Shown: positions 44,667-58,531, counted from the stretch's first letter. The stretch: 64,000 nt of DNA from Casuarius casuarius (GCA_003342895.1 PTFA01000043.1:534110-598109), one strand, 5' to 3'. Numbers and translations: made by a program. The notes: a model not told the origin generated them from the letters alone.

Positions 44667-47600
44667 CCTTAAAGACAGCGTTGTGATTGCATCTCTTCAG
44701 TGCTGACTGATGGAGCAGCTGATGGAGCACCCAGTGCGGGGCAGGTGGGAGCCGTCAGATGGGGGGAATACCTACAGCCGACACAGCTGAAGGACACGCG
44801 TACGAGGTATGCCTCCAAGCTCCATGCCATACGATACATTATCTATCCTATCCTATATCTCTTTCAAAGATTAGCACCTGGCAAACAGGACCAGTGCGAA
44901 AACATTATGTCTTCAGAAGAATCACAATTATGTGGAGCATTTTTTGATGTACAGAAAGGTCAACTGTAATAGGCTCAGCTGAGAAACAAATTTAAGAGTA
45001 CATGAGAACATCAGTTTTGCTGTGTACAAACTCCTACAGCAAAACAAACAAAGAAAAAAGAACTTCCCTAACAAGATAGGCAGAAAAATGTGATTTGTGA
45101 AGTATGTCAGTCAGTAAAGGACCTTTAAAATGCTCCTGCATCTGCTAACTACGTCCGCTGCTTGCTAAATAAGACAGGCCAGACCATCAGCTGGAAACAT
45201 CTGGCACCGTTCTGGCAAAGCCAACAGAACCAGACTGATGAACATCACTTCAGCTGCGGATCCTGGACCTGCACGGTTATTGCTTTGAACCCTGGGCCTG
45301 CTCCCACCCACCAACACAGTGACTACCGGCTAGGGACAGCGACTGTGAAATGGCTTCTGACTTTTAAGATCACTTAGTTATTTAGAGTTAACTTCTGTTA
45401 TGAGGTTTTTGAGGCAAGCACTGTTAATGAACATATACAGAAACTACTGAAAGAAGCTCTCAAGTCTCTTACTGCAATGCTTCCACGGTACCAAAACAGA
45501 AGTCATTCCGGTACTATAAGGAAATTGTTTTTTGCTTCATACATGCTTCAATATGTTTTGTGCTTCATCCCCAAACCATCTCCCCTGTGTTTCGTTACAA
45601 TCTCGAAGCAGCAGCTATGGCATTTGCGCGATCCATGATGCAGGAAAATATTCCAGCGTATATGTAAAAGCTTTGTGAAAGACGACGTGTGATTAATTAA
45701 AATTAAATCAAGTCACCTTAATTCAGGGAAGGATGGGCTTTAAAAATAGGTATTTATTAAGAAACTGAATTTCTAACTAGTATCTCTCTTGGTGGTATAA
45801 ATATCCAACAGAAAATAAATCAAGAGAGCATCTTGGAGAAAATATTAAAATACCATACAATTTGATACCACTGCAAAAAAGCAATCAAAGCAGAGCACAG
45901 CAATAAATTAATAAAAAAAAGTTATATATCCAAACCAGACTAAAAGTAATTTTGTAAGCAGTAAAAAGTTAAATAAACACTAATTTAATCTATTTTAGAT
46001 GCAGCAGTCAATAGGTGAAATATTTTACTGCGTTCTCGCTATATGAACACAGTCAGCTGATACGAAAATTGAAAAAGGAAAGAAGGAAAAAGCACATCCC
46101 CACCGAGGCCCTGAGCATTGTGGAGAGTGTGAACACAGAAACGCAGGAGAGAGAGAGACCTCCTGGGTCAGGGAAGCTGGTTTTCAAGGGAAAACAGCAA
46201 ACGGGAGTTTTGATGCAATGACCTCTAGATAATGGTTGCTACGTATTTTTACTGTGCTACCTTTCCAAGCAGTTCTCGGCAGCACAATCATCCTTTTAAA
46301 GGGAACAAGCATTTCACATTCCTCTGCGCTGACTCCCTGGGCTACGNGCAGAAAGGAAATGATTAGTTCCTCCAGAGCGGTGTCCTATAGCGGGAGGAAC
46401 AAATTTCCTGGCAATGTGGAACGAGGGAGAGAAAGATGGAAGAAAAAGAACAGGGTGTAAATGGAAATTCTGGAGATTATCACTTCTCAAAACCCCCTAC
46501 GTTTTAATTGTTCACATACATATCCATCCTTAACGTCAGGAGCAGAACTCCATTCATGAAGGTCCCTAGAGACAACCTGGAGAAGTTTTAAGGAACAAAG
46601 CTACCAATAGCAAAAGAATAGTGTTATTAAGTTCGTATGTTAAGTAAACACATGCCATTGTCTGAGTCGATGACAGCATGAGTAACATAGCTATCTTATA
46701 CACTGTTCAAAAAGATTAAAAAAAAAAAAATGCTTTAAACATGTTGCAGCAGGATTGAAGNCCCTTCAAACTTACCTTCAGGTAGACGGCCGAGGCGATG
46801 TTTTCAAAAAATAATAAAGAGGACTGAATTATGACTGCTCTAGGCATCTGGACTGCAGACAGGCAAAAAAAAAAAGGACTGTATGATTGGGCACAAGGCT
46901 GAGAAATNAATGGAAAAATTCACAGCAGGTTTATAAAAATCAAACAATGACAGCANAGCAGGTAGAAGAAGAAACATTGGCAACTTGACTGCAAAAAAGG
47001 AAAGCAATGGCCACTACAGGACCAANAAAATTAATAAACACAGGCTTTGACTCTGAAAGTCACCTAAGTGAATGCCTATCATATAAGTCATCCCGCTGAG
47101 CTCCCCATGCATAAAGACAGGCACAACCTTGATAAAACTGTTAGCTGGTCAACTCCATAACTCTTTCCTTTCTTTTCTTAAATCTTTCCTTTAAATAGAG
47201 TAGACACTTGGACACTCATGGTTTTCCTACTAAATACAACAAAACTTCTACTGATTCAATTGGAAGACAGCCCCTTGAACCTATGAAGCAGTCTAGAAGA
47301 AAAACAGNGTGATCAGAAGGCTGCTGAGTGGCCTCTAGCTATTAATTCATCATGCTGCTGTCCTTTTGTTTGCCGTTTCTATAGCACAGGTAATTTAAGT
47401 AAACAAAATGTAGTGAGTAAGCCAAACAGGTAAAATAATCTGCAAACTATCGGAAGCACTGGGCAAACAAATGCTTCTAGGAAGGATGAGGAAGGCTATT
47501 AAGCAGCAGAGTGGGAATCCTAAGGAAGGGGCATGAACAGAGACCGTTTCTTCTTTCATCAGGGTCAAGGAGTGCCTCCAGCACAGAAGAAAATAGTGTA

Positions 47601-48060
47601 TCATCAGGTGTCACTGTAAGACTATCTCTGAGGGCCTTCAAGGGAGAGACTCTGCTCTAGCTATTATTTGCAGGACTTTTTTTTTTTTTTAACATTAATT
47701 TTTTATCAGCTTGGACGGGGAAACGAAGGCGCATAAAGGGAGAGCGAGCCGAATTAATATTCATAAGCAACATACTGCAAGCATGCAGAAGAGGTGATTT
47801 GAGGGAGCTTGGAAAGGGACGGGAGAGACAGTACTAGAGACCTCCCGTGTCACAGGCTCGGCTCTCAAGCAGGAATTGCAGCTTCCCCTTCCCCATCCAC
47901 ACTAAATATGGCCCTGCTCTGAACAGCTTTTGGATTCCCCACTTCAGGGCACTCCGGGGAGGAAAGTGCTTTGGCTGAAGTTCGGCGGGAGCAGGTGGCA
48001 TTCACCAGCTGCAAGTAATTTAGCTCTTGTTGGCACCGCAGCAGTTCTTGGACTTCTCAC
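44667..48060. other. Unique AT-rich noncoding sequence with scattered N bases
   Basis: No CpG island; A-runs near 46,718 and 46,866, a T-run near 47,678. Frames up to 89 codons lack domains. GAATTAATATTCATAAGC near 47,752 is a homeodomain/POU-type word. Eight or more isolated Ns. Confidence 0.4.
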
Positions 48061-48074
48061 AGTTGGTGTTCAGT

Positions 48075-48096
48075 GGGGAAGGGGGAACGGGGAGGG
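48075..48096 (+). other. Potential G-quadruplex, plus strand
   Basis: G-runs at 48,075-48,078, 48,081-48,085, 48,089-48,092 and 48,094-48,096 with loops of 2, 3 and 1 nt meet the G3+N1-7 rule. The surrounding sequence is unique, with only mild GC elevation. Confidence 0.6.
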
Positions 48097-49296
48097 AGAA
48101 AACAAGTCCTCGGTGGTGTTTAACAGCATCCCGAGCTTCACGACTGGCTCTTCCGAGCTGGCAACTCTAAGCAGGCAGCAGAAGACATAGTGCTTTCAGA
48201 AGGTGCCTGGGTGGATTGGCCAGCGCCGGGTTCAGGGTTTGTTTTTGCTTCCNTTCCCTGCTGTAAAAGCACATCGCCTCTGACACAGCTGCCACTTCAA
48301 GGTGGAAACAACGCTGCGAGCCAGATGTTAATATTGCAGGGGAGGCAGGAAGAGGAAAAAAAGCATGTGGGCTATCACCAGGTGTAAGCGATCTCTCTGC
48401 AGATGGACTAGCTAGCATCAGAGCCTGTCAGAGCACCCCACAACGCACTCCCCTTCCCAGCACCGGTGCTGCCAGTTCTCCAGCCTCTGCGCGTGTGTGC
48501 GGAAACGCGGGCTGCAGTTGTTGGAAAATATCTGGGCTACTGCTGCGCAAAGCACACTGCAAAGCACTGCAGTACTTCAATTATTACATTTAATGCCATA
48601 TTTCATCAAAGAAAAGAAAGCGGCATCTGGATACCATCATAAGCATGGCAATGCTACTAAACTGTTTGTCTGAATTTAGTGATTTCCATCTTCAGAAGCC
48701 ATCTGAGGAAAAAAAACTGATAAGAACAGGGCCAGGGAAGAGGAGGCAGTTCTCTTTTTCTCCTTTTCTCATCAGTATATGAACATCAGCAGAGGGAAGA
48801 AGAAATTCCAAGAGTAGCTTGTCTAAGAGAATTTTTAAAAGGCCTTTAAAAATCTTAAATCCCTCTCTTTTCCTTTCTACCCTTTAACTGTGCAGCAAGA
48901 AAACCCTTCCGTCTTCCTTCAAAAATGATTCCTTGAAACTACGACATAGTCCTCCTGCATTCGCTGATACACTCAACTTCACAAAGTTTCTTTGGTTTCC
49001 AAATGGCACGGTGCCATCACGTGCTGGTGANGCCACTCCAAACATGAACTTCACTGTCTCAAGCACTTTGGTACACACACGTCCACAGTGTAGAACAGCC
49101 AATTTTATCCTCCAAGCTCATCTCTCATCACCATCCATGACAGACACCTCCTTCCCCGCAAATATTACCATATGTACTTTGCTAAGGAAGTTAGCTCANG
49201 GTCTTTTATTTTAGCTGGTGTCTGTTGTGCCATTTGACAAGGACAATCTCTTTGCATCTACTTAGGTAAAACAATTAGCGAATACTACTAATATTA
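48097..49296. other. Unique noncoding sequence
   Basis: A mild GC-elevated part at 48,400-48,520 (GCGCGTGTGTGCGGAAACGCG). Single Ns at 48,253 and 49,031. No gene or repeat family seen. Confidence 0.4.
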
Positions 49297-49390
49297 AGCT
49301 TTACTACAGCGATACCCAGAAACCTACTGGACCAATGTACTGCACAAACACACAGCTAGGCACGGTCCCTGTGCTGTTACACAGGTAGNT
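49297..49390 (-). mobile_element. Ancient LINE 3'-tail repeat, reverse orientation
   Basis: TTACTACAGCGATACCCAG, then GGACCAATGTACTGCAC, AAACACACAGCTAGGCACG and GTCCCTGTGCTG follow the reverse complement of the 19,431-19,555 family (tagcgcctag ... ccccattgtgctaggcgctgtacaaacacatag ... cagtccctgcc). One N at 49,389 lies at its edge. Confidence 0.55.
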
Positions 49391-52300
49391 GAATAAAATG
49401 AAGAGCTAAAACTAATTCCTAATAAATGTTCATATGGATTACTTTCTCTTCATTGAAAAAAAAGGGAATTTCAGTTTTCCTAGTAAATTTTTCAGAGTGA
49501 GGCTACATACTACAGCCAGCTCCACTGCCAGTATACGCCAGCCTTGAGCTTGTACCAAAAGCAAACCCAGTAATGCAAAGAGATCTGCTGAAAACCCCTC
49601 TAGCTCCAGAGCGAACGGTTGCCATCTTCTAGCAAAGCCCAACATCAGATTTGCAGTAATGAATGCTGCGCTGATCTGATTGCACGAGGCTGAGGGCCTC
49701 ATCATGATGCAAGATGTCTTGAAACAATAGCGTTTGTTAGGCTGAATGGCGGAGGTGGCATCCTCATCTCTCCGTGGGAGGGAGAGTTCAGCACATCAAG
49801 TGAGATGAGATTTCCGGAGGTGAATAAGCTACTTCAGCTGAATGCACATTAACCCTCAGGTGTAGTAAAGGAGAAAACATTTGCCCTGATTTTTTTTCTT
49901 TTCTTTTCAGATTTACCATTGCTAAAGGAAAAGCCGTCAAAAACCCTTCCCCTCCTAATGGGCTGAGAGCAGTAATAACCTAATAATGTTCTTTCTTACG
50001 GACAAAGTACCTCAAAATATTTATAACGAACCATTACAGCATGCATCGCAACTTTACAAGCCTTCATCTAATTACTTCCACGAAAACAAACACACAAATC
50101 TTGCAGCTCCCCTCCGCCACACACAGGCTCTCGGAGCACCAAGCCTTCAGCAACCTTCCGCTGATGGACACTTTTTTTTCAGGAAATGACACAGTGACAT
50201 AGGTAAAAGGTGATTTAGATAGACTGCTGTGTCACAAATTGTCAGGATCTGATTTAAAGACCTTGCCTTTGTCAAGAAAGACAGTTGGGTGTCTGCTTTA
50301 AAGAAGTACTGGGAATATTTTCATCAAAGGTTTGAATTGAAAAACAGTGGGAGGTAAATATCTGAGATGTTGCCAAGAAAGACCGCTATATCCGTGCAAT
50401 TACCATTAACAGGGGACAGCAGTGGTTCAATGAAGTAATTCAATCTGGTGTCCTACATTTTATCAGACAGCAATTTTGAGTTCTGATATAAAAGGCTGAG
50501 AAAGAGGATTGGACTCTTTTCTATGAAATTCAGCCTTAATTCTTGCAATCAGGACACGCGCTCCCTGCTTCAGGTACAATCGTACCGTCCCCCCCAAGCG
50601 AATCAAAAAGTGAATATAGTAACACTTGCCACAGCGCTAATCATTCACATAGGAACAATCTGTACTTTGGGCAACTTTGGGGGTTGAGTGCACACAGTAA
50701 TAGGAGAAGGTTTTCCCTACTTAGCTTCCCTATTCGTATTTCCTTCCTTTCAGGTTAGGCAGGAAAAGAAAAAAACATATTTTTTAAAAAATGAAATAAT
50801 ATGATTTGACCTAAATTAACCAATGTATTCTTCTTCCAAAATACGAGAAAGAGAGGGAAAGAGAATATTTCTGTGGAAAATGGCAAAACTAAAACACCTT
50901 TGAAGCTCACATCACCAAATCATCATCACAGAGCTTTCTCCGCATCGTGAATCCGCCCATATACCTACACTGCTTTCCTAGAGTTTTTTCCACTATCTTT
51001 CTCCAGATTAATCCCTTAGTTAGTTCAATGACAGAACTGGTGATTTTTGACATCAGCAGCTTTACACTGCNTTTCATATCCACAAAGCAGGCCTGAACGG
51101 CACGCCGCTCTTGTCATCCGTCATAGGATGAGCCTTCGTGTAAACCCACCACAGCACTTCAAGTTTTGGTGTCTCCAGCACAGCGCCGACCCAAACAATC
51201 ACTACCACAAACCCGCTTTGCAGGGCTCTCGCTGGATTTTGTCCTTCTAAGTCCTTTGTGTCGCCACACTCTTTGTCATAATCCCTTATTTTTTGCACAA
51301 AAGTGAACTGTTCTACAAATTCTCAAGTTAGAGAATGCAGAAATCTTGCAGTCTTTGAATGTTTAAAAAAAAATGCACATGGAAAAAATTGTTCATTTTA
51401 CATTCTCCTGAGTAAAAAGTCACCACAACCAGCAGATAATTCACACCAGAAGCAGTCTAGTGCTGCTCTATCCACTTAGGTTACAAAAAAATTCCACAGA
51501 GCTCAAAACTTGAGTATGACCTTGAGTCTGAGAACTGAAGTTGGCTCTTGTTTTGTGCAAAATGTGGTCAACAAGCTTCAAATATAGGGTTAAAATCTAC
51601 GAAACCAGGATTATCAATAAAGCATTCACTACACAGGGATTGTATATCCCTTTTTTTCCCCTGAAATGATAGTAAATCCACTCTAGAGACCCAACACTAC
51701 CTTTCCTCCAAAATATTAAACATATAATAAATACATTCAAAGCTATTGAACACCCTTTTTTAATGACATGAAACTGAGACCCTTGGAAGATGAAGGCTTT
51801 GTATATGACAGCTTAACTGCTTGCAATCAAACTAATTTGCAGTACGATGACCTGAAATGAGTTTAAAAGCACCATAATGCATGTTTAGCAATCAGTGAAG
51901 CAATTCTTTATTATTCAGGTTCACATTTGCAATTTGTGTCACATGTTACAGGAAAGAGAAAGGGGGGGGACACAAAATAATAACTCTGTTGCTTCACAAG
52001 AGCTGATGAGCAAAAAATATTCTTGTTCTAGGCCAATNGCAAATACTAATAAAGATAAGCTACATGTAACATGGAGCATTAGAGAGACTGAATCTAGACT
52101 GACAGCAAATCTTAAGTCTTTCTGCTCCTCATATAAATCTTGTAATCTCNAGAAGACAAAATGCTAAAATTAAAAATTTGCTTATAATGGATCATGTCTT
52201 GATTTTTGTAAACTGACGTTTGATGAAGACTGTCTAAAATGATTTAGGAATNTTACCTGAAACACCATCAAAAATATGAATTGAGTATGACCCCAGGTTT

Positions 52301-52990
52301 TGACGTTGTAAACAAAACCCACCAACCACTTGCCACACTCCTGTCTTCTGCTGATGACAAAAGTCAGAGACCCTTCCAGCAAATAATGCAGATTTTCATA
52401 TCTCCCATTCAAATACACATTTCTCATTTCCTTCCTTCCTTTCCCTAGACCATCTCCATNCATCACATTTGTTATCCTTGGGCATATGATTGGGTTCCAG
52501 CAAGGTAAGTGGAGAGCCNTAAGTAGAAGCAGGGGGAAAAGGGGCTAGCAAGCCCAAAGCATTCNGCAAAGAAATGGAACAGCACCAAAAGTAACAACAT
52601 GTGAGAAAAGACAAGCCACAGGAACCACACAGAAGGGTGAAACTGAGCCTAAAATATATTACCCGTAGATTTAACTGGACAAAATAAGTGCTTAATTCTA
52701 ATAACTAAAGCAGAAGCGGACTTGGACAACAAGGAGAGAGAAGGCCTCCCAAGACAGCCATGTCTCCCCAGATAACGGAGGTTCAGAAAGAAGCATACTC
52801 TAAGTTCACCACTGCTCAGTCATATGCGCTCCCCAGGGACATCAGCTCCTCAATCACCAAATGCATTTNGAGTCAGCCCTTAAGAAATTAATCATTGCAC
52901 TGTCCAGTTAGATGATGACAATCTGTGCTCCAGCAATGAGGGAGCAAGCCTGAAAGACAATGAAATTCTGAAAACTCATCTCAGTTTTGC
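49391..52990. other. Unique AT-rich noncoding sequence with scattered N bases
   Basis: No CpG patch, frames to 94 codons without domains, A/T homopolymers and a G8 run near 51,962. The stretch 49,990-50,160 contains a 67-codon plus frame of no known family. No RNA genes seen. Confidence 0.4.
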
Positions 52991-52995
52991 TTAGT

Positions 52996-53130
52996 TAGGN
53001 AAGTCACTGCAGCTGTGCCTTGCTTTCCTTTCATTTAAGATTTGGATAGTATCACTTGACCCAATTCAAAAAAGAACTGTGAGGATTAATATTTGTAAAT
53101 GCAAAGCATTTTATTCANTGATGTATGAGG
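52996..53130 (+). mobile_element. MIR-like SINE 3' half, sense orientation
   Basis: AAGTCACT-CTGTGCCTTGCTTTCCTTTCA, then TTTGGATAGTATCAC and TGTGAGGATTAATATTTGTA..AATGCAAAGCATTTT follow the MIR order (aagttacttaacctctctgtgcctcagtttcctcatctgtaaaatggggataat ... tgtgaggattaaatga ... tgtaaagcgctt). A short stretch near 53,063-53,075 is unrelated or inserted. One N at 53,118. Confidence 0.6.
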
Positions 53131-56100
53131 ACACACCATTCAGAAGGGTTGCAAAAATAACTCAACTTTCATCGTTTATGTTTTAAACACAGGTCTGAGT
53201 ATAGACCTGTCCTGACCAAATTCCCACCCAGGTAGTTTACTCTGCCTGCCAAACATTCCTCAAAACTGAACTGATAATATGAGCTTCTCTCAACCTCACA
53301 AAAATATGTAGTTTTGTTCACCAAATACAGCTATTATGTTCCAGCTAGGATCACCATAATTAATAGGATGGAGGAAAACCACATATGCCTGCTTTGCTTT
53401 TGGTGTTCTTTCTGCTTTGATGGTCATATTGTTTGCAAACTCTTTAATGAGTCTCAATTGTCCTTAGTAGATGCTAGGAACAGCACTAGAGTTTATAAAT
53501 ACTGAAATTAATAGGCCTAGGGTTGCTTTTATTACATGCAATGTACTTATTTGGCAATGATGATGACTCACTCACATCAGCTGTTAAGATACATTGCATT
53601 TTCAATGGCCCCTGGAAAATAAAAGCCAACATTCAAAAGATTTCAGATAAGGAATGCCATGAATTTCCTAGTCTCACTGCTCCATACAAAATCTGCTATA
53701 CATAAAGTCTGCAAATACTAACAGGTAATGATCACCTGTGGAAAGATTTCTCCCGAGAATCTTGTCCACTTTTCTCAAATCTGAATTTACGATCAGAAGA
53801 TTCACAACCTCTGTTGTTAGTTTTCCTTCTGCAATGAATGGGCACGCGGAGATTTTAAAAGAGTTAAAATGCATTTCAGTATACCCTTTGCGATAATAGT
53901 TGGTAAAGCTAATTACTCTGAGAAAATTGGAGATCATTCATTACCCTACTAAGCAAATTAGGATTTGTTAACAATGATTTATAGTGCCAAATGCAGGATA
54001 ACAAGGATTGTCTGTTCAACTGTTCACAGATGACATGACAGTTTANTGACTGCGGTGCATCCAAATAGCCCGTTGCTGCAGTGCTTTTGGAGACCTCTTC
54101 ATATTTCAGATGGATACACGCTTTTACCTGAGCAAAGTACATTTAAATATTTGGTTTCTAAAGGCAAGCACTTACGATAACTGAACAACCTACCTACCTT
54201 CAAGAACAATAACATCTCTTATTTACCAATATCACTGCATATATGAAAAAGTGGAGTAAAATATAATATTCTTTCTGTAACCATTGCGAGTTGCATTTTT
54301 TAACCTATATCAAATGATGCTTTTGGTATCTAAGCTGCTTGTCCCTCTCCTATGGAAACTCAAGGGCCTTACTGTACCCTCTTGATCTCTTAACACTCTC
54401 ACCACCTGAAAGGAGTCAACAGCATCGCAAAATTTCGCCACCTCAAAGAATAAAACATAGGTATAGATTCTACTTGGGACTGCTGCCATTGCATATAGAC
54501 CAGGGAAGGAAGGAAAATCTTCTGGTTTCATGGGTTATATCTGAGAGTACGAGACTGGAATATCCGCTGGTATAAAGCGCTCTGCGTTTCTTCTGTAGGT
54601 TATGTCTCGGGTGAAAGTCAGTCCTGTTGNACAGGGGAATAGCTGGCCTTATCTAGGCCACACACTGGTTTTATAGGGTCTCTATCCTAATACTGCTGGT
54701 GCTCCGCTTACTCTCTTTGGGATGAGTTTTTGGAGCTCTGTGTAATGTAACNCTGCATTGCACAACGCAGCGTCCCAGTGGCGTGCTGCAACTACGCAAA
54801 CATCTGCTGAACTGGACCCACTCAGGGCCAAATTGGATAGCACAACTGATTAGCTAGAGCCTTCGGGAATATCCTCACGATTTATGTTTGTCTGAGTCAC
54901 CAGCCCATGTGCAAATCACAACCCTTTTTTTATTACTAATTTTAAGGTGGAGAGAGAACATTGTTCGGTAAAGAGGGTTACAGGCACCCAAGTACTTCTT
55001 CCTCCCTTCAGCTCACCGAAGTTATTTCTGTCAGTGGCTTGTTACCAAACTGTATCCAGTTCTGAAAATCCACAAACTATGTGTTTACGGGGAAAAAATT
55101 GCTTACCAAAAACAAATGTTAAAAAAAAAAGAACAGTAAACCCTCAGAAATTGCCACAAATAAAGGCTTCATAAGCAGACCACTCCAAGAAACGGAAACA
55201 AGTTGCCATACACAGAGAGACTGTNCAATCACCCAATGAATCCAACAATCTTGAGAATTCGGGTTGTCATTTAAAATCAAAATGCCCAGTTACTTAGGTT
55301 TTGATTTCTGTTCTGTTGCGTTGNGAACCACAAAACCACTTCTATCCTTTAATGTGAATTTGGCTTTATGAGATAGAAAAGAAGAAAAAAACTAGCAAAA
55401 ATCACTCTCTCTAGTTAGATAGGAGAAAAAGCTTTTACTATTATTCAAACTCCAACCATACTCCAAAACATCTCTCAACCTGCTTAAGTCACAGACAGCC
55501 TGACGATGTTAAAAATTCACATAACTCAAATTCAAATAACTTCTTCAAAAGCGAAACAGTTATTTTTTCTAAAACCCTAACTACTTTTTCAATTATCTGA
55601 TGTGCCTTCTCGATGAGATGTAATCTACCTTATAACCTATCTTTGATGAGACACAATGATGATTTGCAATGCAAAAAAATCAAAGACAACTGGGAGCTTT
55701 TTCAGGCAGTGTTTAGTTGTGATTTGTTAGAGCACACTAATATTAAACAGCATGCCCAAGTCGCTCTTCATACATACCAACCACAGACTGGACCATCTCC
55801 ATGCAAGACAACAAAGTTAGGCCAGTGCATAAGTTTTATAAGAGAATTAGGCCAGATATTTTCTCTTATCTCTTCTTTTCTGACTGTAGACTTAATAACC
55901 TGTACAAAGTATAGGGTAGTGCCAAGTCAGGCGAAACAGATGGTGGGCGACGGCGGGAACTGCTTTTCAACAAAGTCTATTGAACTTATCTGCACTTGCA
56001 AAAGAAGTTGTGCTGCTCCTAACTGAAGAAAAGTTGTAGAGCTACAAACTCTTCAACAACTTTGTCTCATTAGCAGTCATTCAGTGGTTACGCACACNTA

Positions 56101-56990
56101 TCCCACTGAAGGCACCTATTTAGTAAGTCTGTTTAATCAGTGGCATCTAAAAGGCAGTCATCATCCAGGTACGGACGAGTTAGGCTGAATCATTTAACAG
56201 CGATTCCCATCCCTCTCCACTGACGTTACGGTGAAGGCAGGTGGGTAAGGCTGGGCGGGACGAACACCCTCCCCAGAGCGTGTGAATTCTTCCTTTCCCT
56301 GCTGTTTTCAAGACACGTTAGCACAGAAGCAACAAAAACGTAAGAAGCCAGTCTCCCACTTTCCCATTGGGAAATTTACCTAGCTATAGCATAAAACTAG
56401 GTAAGATTTTAGCCTTCACCACTACCGGAAGCACATAATGAATTGCTAAGATGGAACAATGATACAGATATTGGGAAAACAGTCTTGTATTATGGGGAAG
56501 TGTCAGCTTTGTATTTTCTTAAACACTCAGTGGTCTTGGGAGGCTCTTGCTAGAATACAAAAGGATCCAAAAGTAATTTCTGTTTTGTTGTGGCACGTGC
56601 AGCATCCACAAGTATTGCAGACACACGAGCCACCACACACCAAACCGGAGCACATGGCATAAGCATAGTTCTTAAAGGAGATGCCGAGTTTGACGACTAT
56701 TATTTGAGCTACGTACATGCAAAGAGACGTGCCTAAATACACAAATCCTTAGCTCTTATACAAAAGTGAGGGAAAAAGAACAGTGACTTCAATGAACAAT
56801 TTTCCCATTATGGTCCACTTTACACATGACTACAAGCAGAACAGTGTGGATATAACGTTGGTTGCTCACCAGTTACATGTTGAATATGGTTATTCAGCTG
56901 AAAACATGCAGGATGGAAAAGTAAAATGTCCTTTGTGCTAGTAACGGAAGAGCAGAANGGCCTGACAAATATTTCAGACACTTAGTTCAT
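53131..56990. other. Unique AT-rich noncoding sequence with scattered N bases
   Basis: No CpG island. A 137-codon plus frame at 55,613-56,026 shows no domain and no exon borders that I can defend. CCAAAAGTAATTTCTGTTTTG at 56,568-56,588 resembles a mariner-type terminal repeat word, but a partner end was not found. Confidence 0.4.
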
Positions 56991-57000
56991 CCACCGACAT

Positions 57001-57060
57001 CTCTCTCACTGTAATTACACCAAGGTCACTCCTGCTTACATGAGTGAGAGCAAAATCAAC
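57001..57060. mobile_element. Probable worn fragment of an old palindromic repeat
   Basis: CTCTCACTGTAATTACACC on the left and GGTCACTCCTGCTTAC plus GAGTGAGAGCAAAATC on the right recall the 'tctcactgtgtaattacacc ... gttactcctgatttac ... gagtgagagcagaatcagg' palindromes of sauropsids. Highly diverged. Confidence 0.35.
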
Positions 57061-58511
57061 AAATTCAGATGTTAGGCGTAAGCAATCACCAAAGCTTGCA
57101 GAAAATGAAATCAGCTCTGGGGCTTTCCATCCTATTTTTTACTGCAGTTAGTTCAGTTTTTTGCTCCATTTCTTTCACGTAAACAATTTTTCNATTCCTA
57201 ATATAGAAATCCCCACATAAACCTGGCGTTTTTCTAACAAAGCTGCAAAGCAACAGCACTAAGTTGACGCAAAGGATACTTACTCCTCNAAAGTCAGAGC
57301 AACCGATAGAGAAGTACAAGCCTTGGTTCGTTCGAGCTTTAAAAAGGAAACACACAAAGGACAGAAAAGATTGCAATGCTTCATTAGTACACAACGCATC
57401 CGCTTCCACCATCCACGCTTGCTCTAGGTTTCATGGTAAATGCACCATCTCGGCCTGCTTGCCGAAGCACTAAGCATAGAGCACCTTCTCTACAGAGGAG
57501 GTGACTTTGCCCCAGCGGTGAAGACAGGCAGGTATGGGTTGGGGGAGAGGTATTGCTGACAAGAAACCAATGTTACTGAAGAAGCGGAGGGAGAAGGAAG
57601 GGGGATAAAGGCAGTAATGAACCCTGATGATTAAAGTACAGATCCAGACAAAGGGGAAAAAAGATTCCATTAATACTTGAATTTAAACAGCAAATATTAG
57701 CTACTTTATCCATTCCTCAGTGCTCATCATTTCTCAATAAAACCTGTTCAATCTGCTTCTCTGTTTTCCGTAGTAGATGTGCTTGGACAGCGAATCAATC
57801 CATCAGTCCATTTTAACTTACCTGGTACCTATGATTCTTTCGGTGTGCTACAGCATGGAGCATTTTGTAGTCTGAACTACCAACATACACCAATCAATCA
57901 TTTCCACAGACAAAAGCTTTATTATTATCTATTAAACTAAAAGCCATTGGTTTACTTGAGACTCTTCCCTAACGACCATTGTTTTGATGTTCTGGGATCA
58001 CACTAAACACAGAAAAAACTCTCAGTCTTTTCTAGTTAAAAGCTTTGTTAAAAAAACGTCAATTCAAGTTCATATTCTTCTGCACTTTGATAATACAATA
58101 ATTACATTTATTGGAAACATGCTATATGGATCATTCTGGAGCATTTTTCTCATTGTCTGGTACTGCGAAACACATCTGGGTTGTATTTGCCCCATGTAAG
58201 CTAATAAGGGTACGAAGTTTTTTAAAACAATAAGCAAGATAATCCTAAAAACAACTTTCCAAAGTAAAAAGAGGAGAAAAAAACCCTCCAAGTTTCATCC
58301 AAAACTCTTTAAGTGTAAAAATGACTAAGATTAGAACTGAAGGACTTTTTTCTAACTACTAGGCTATTAGTGAAGAAGGAAAAAGATACTCTAAAAAAAA
58401 TGTGATTACTATGACTCTACATAAGAAAAAGTGCAGTTAAGCATATCATATTAATGGAACCTAATAAGGGATGTCTCCCCACCTACTCAGATCTGAATTA
58501 GCATGATCTAA
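57061..58511. other. Unique AT-rich noncoding sequence
   Basis: Frames up to 108 codons with internal Ns and no domain. No CpG patch, no repeats recognised. Confidence 0.45.
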
Positions 58512-58531
58512 AGTGCCAACATGTTGGCACT
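58512..58531. repeat. Perfect 20-bp palindrome
   Basis: AGTGCCAACATGTTGGCACT is its own reverse complement, with no spacer. It contains everted GCCAA/TTGGC words related to NFI half-sites and a central ACATGT. Could be a cruciform-prone site, a dimeric factor site or chance. Confidence 0.8.

Noticed and set aside
55613..56026. 137-codon plus-strand open frame
   Set aside because: No recognisable domain or defensible splice borders in AT-rich DNA; length within chance for the window.
56568..56588. CCAAAAGTAATTTCTGTTTTG, mariner-terminal-repeat-like
   Set aside because: Only one end seen; no partner terminal repeat or TA duplication found within about 1.3 kb by eye.
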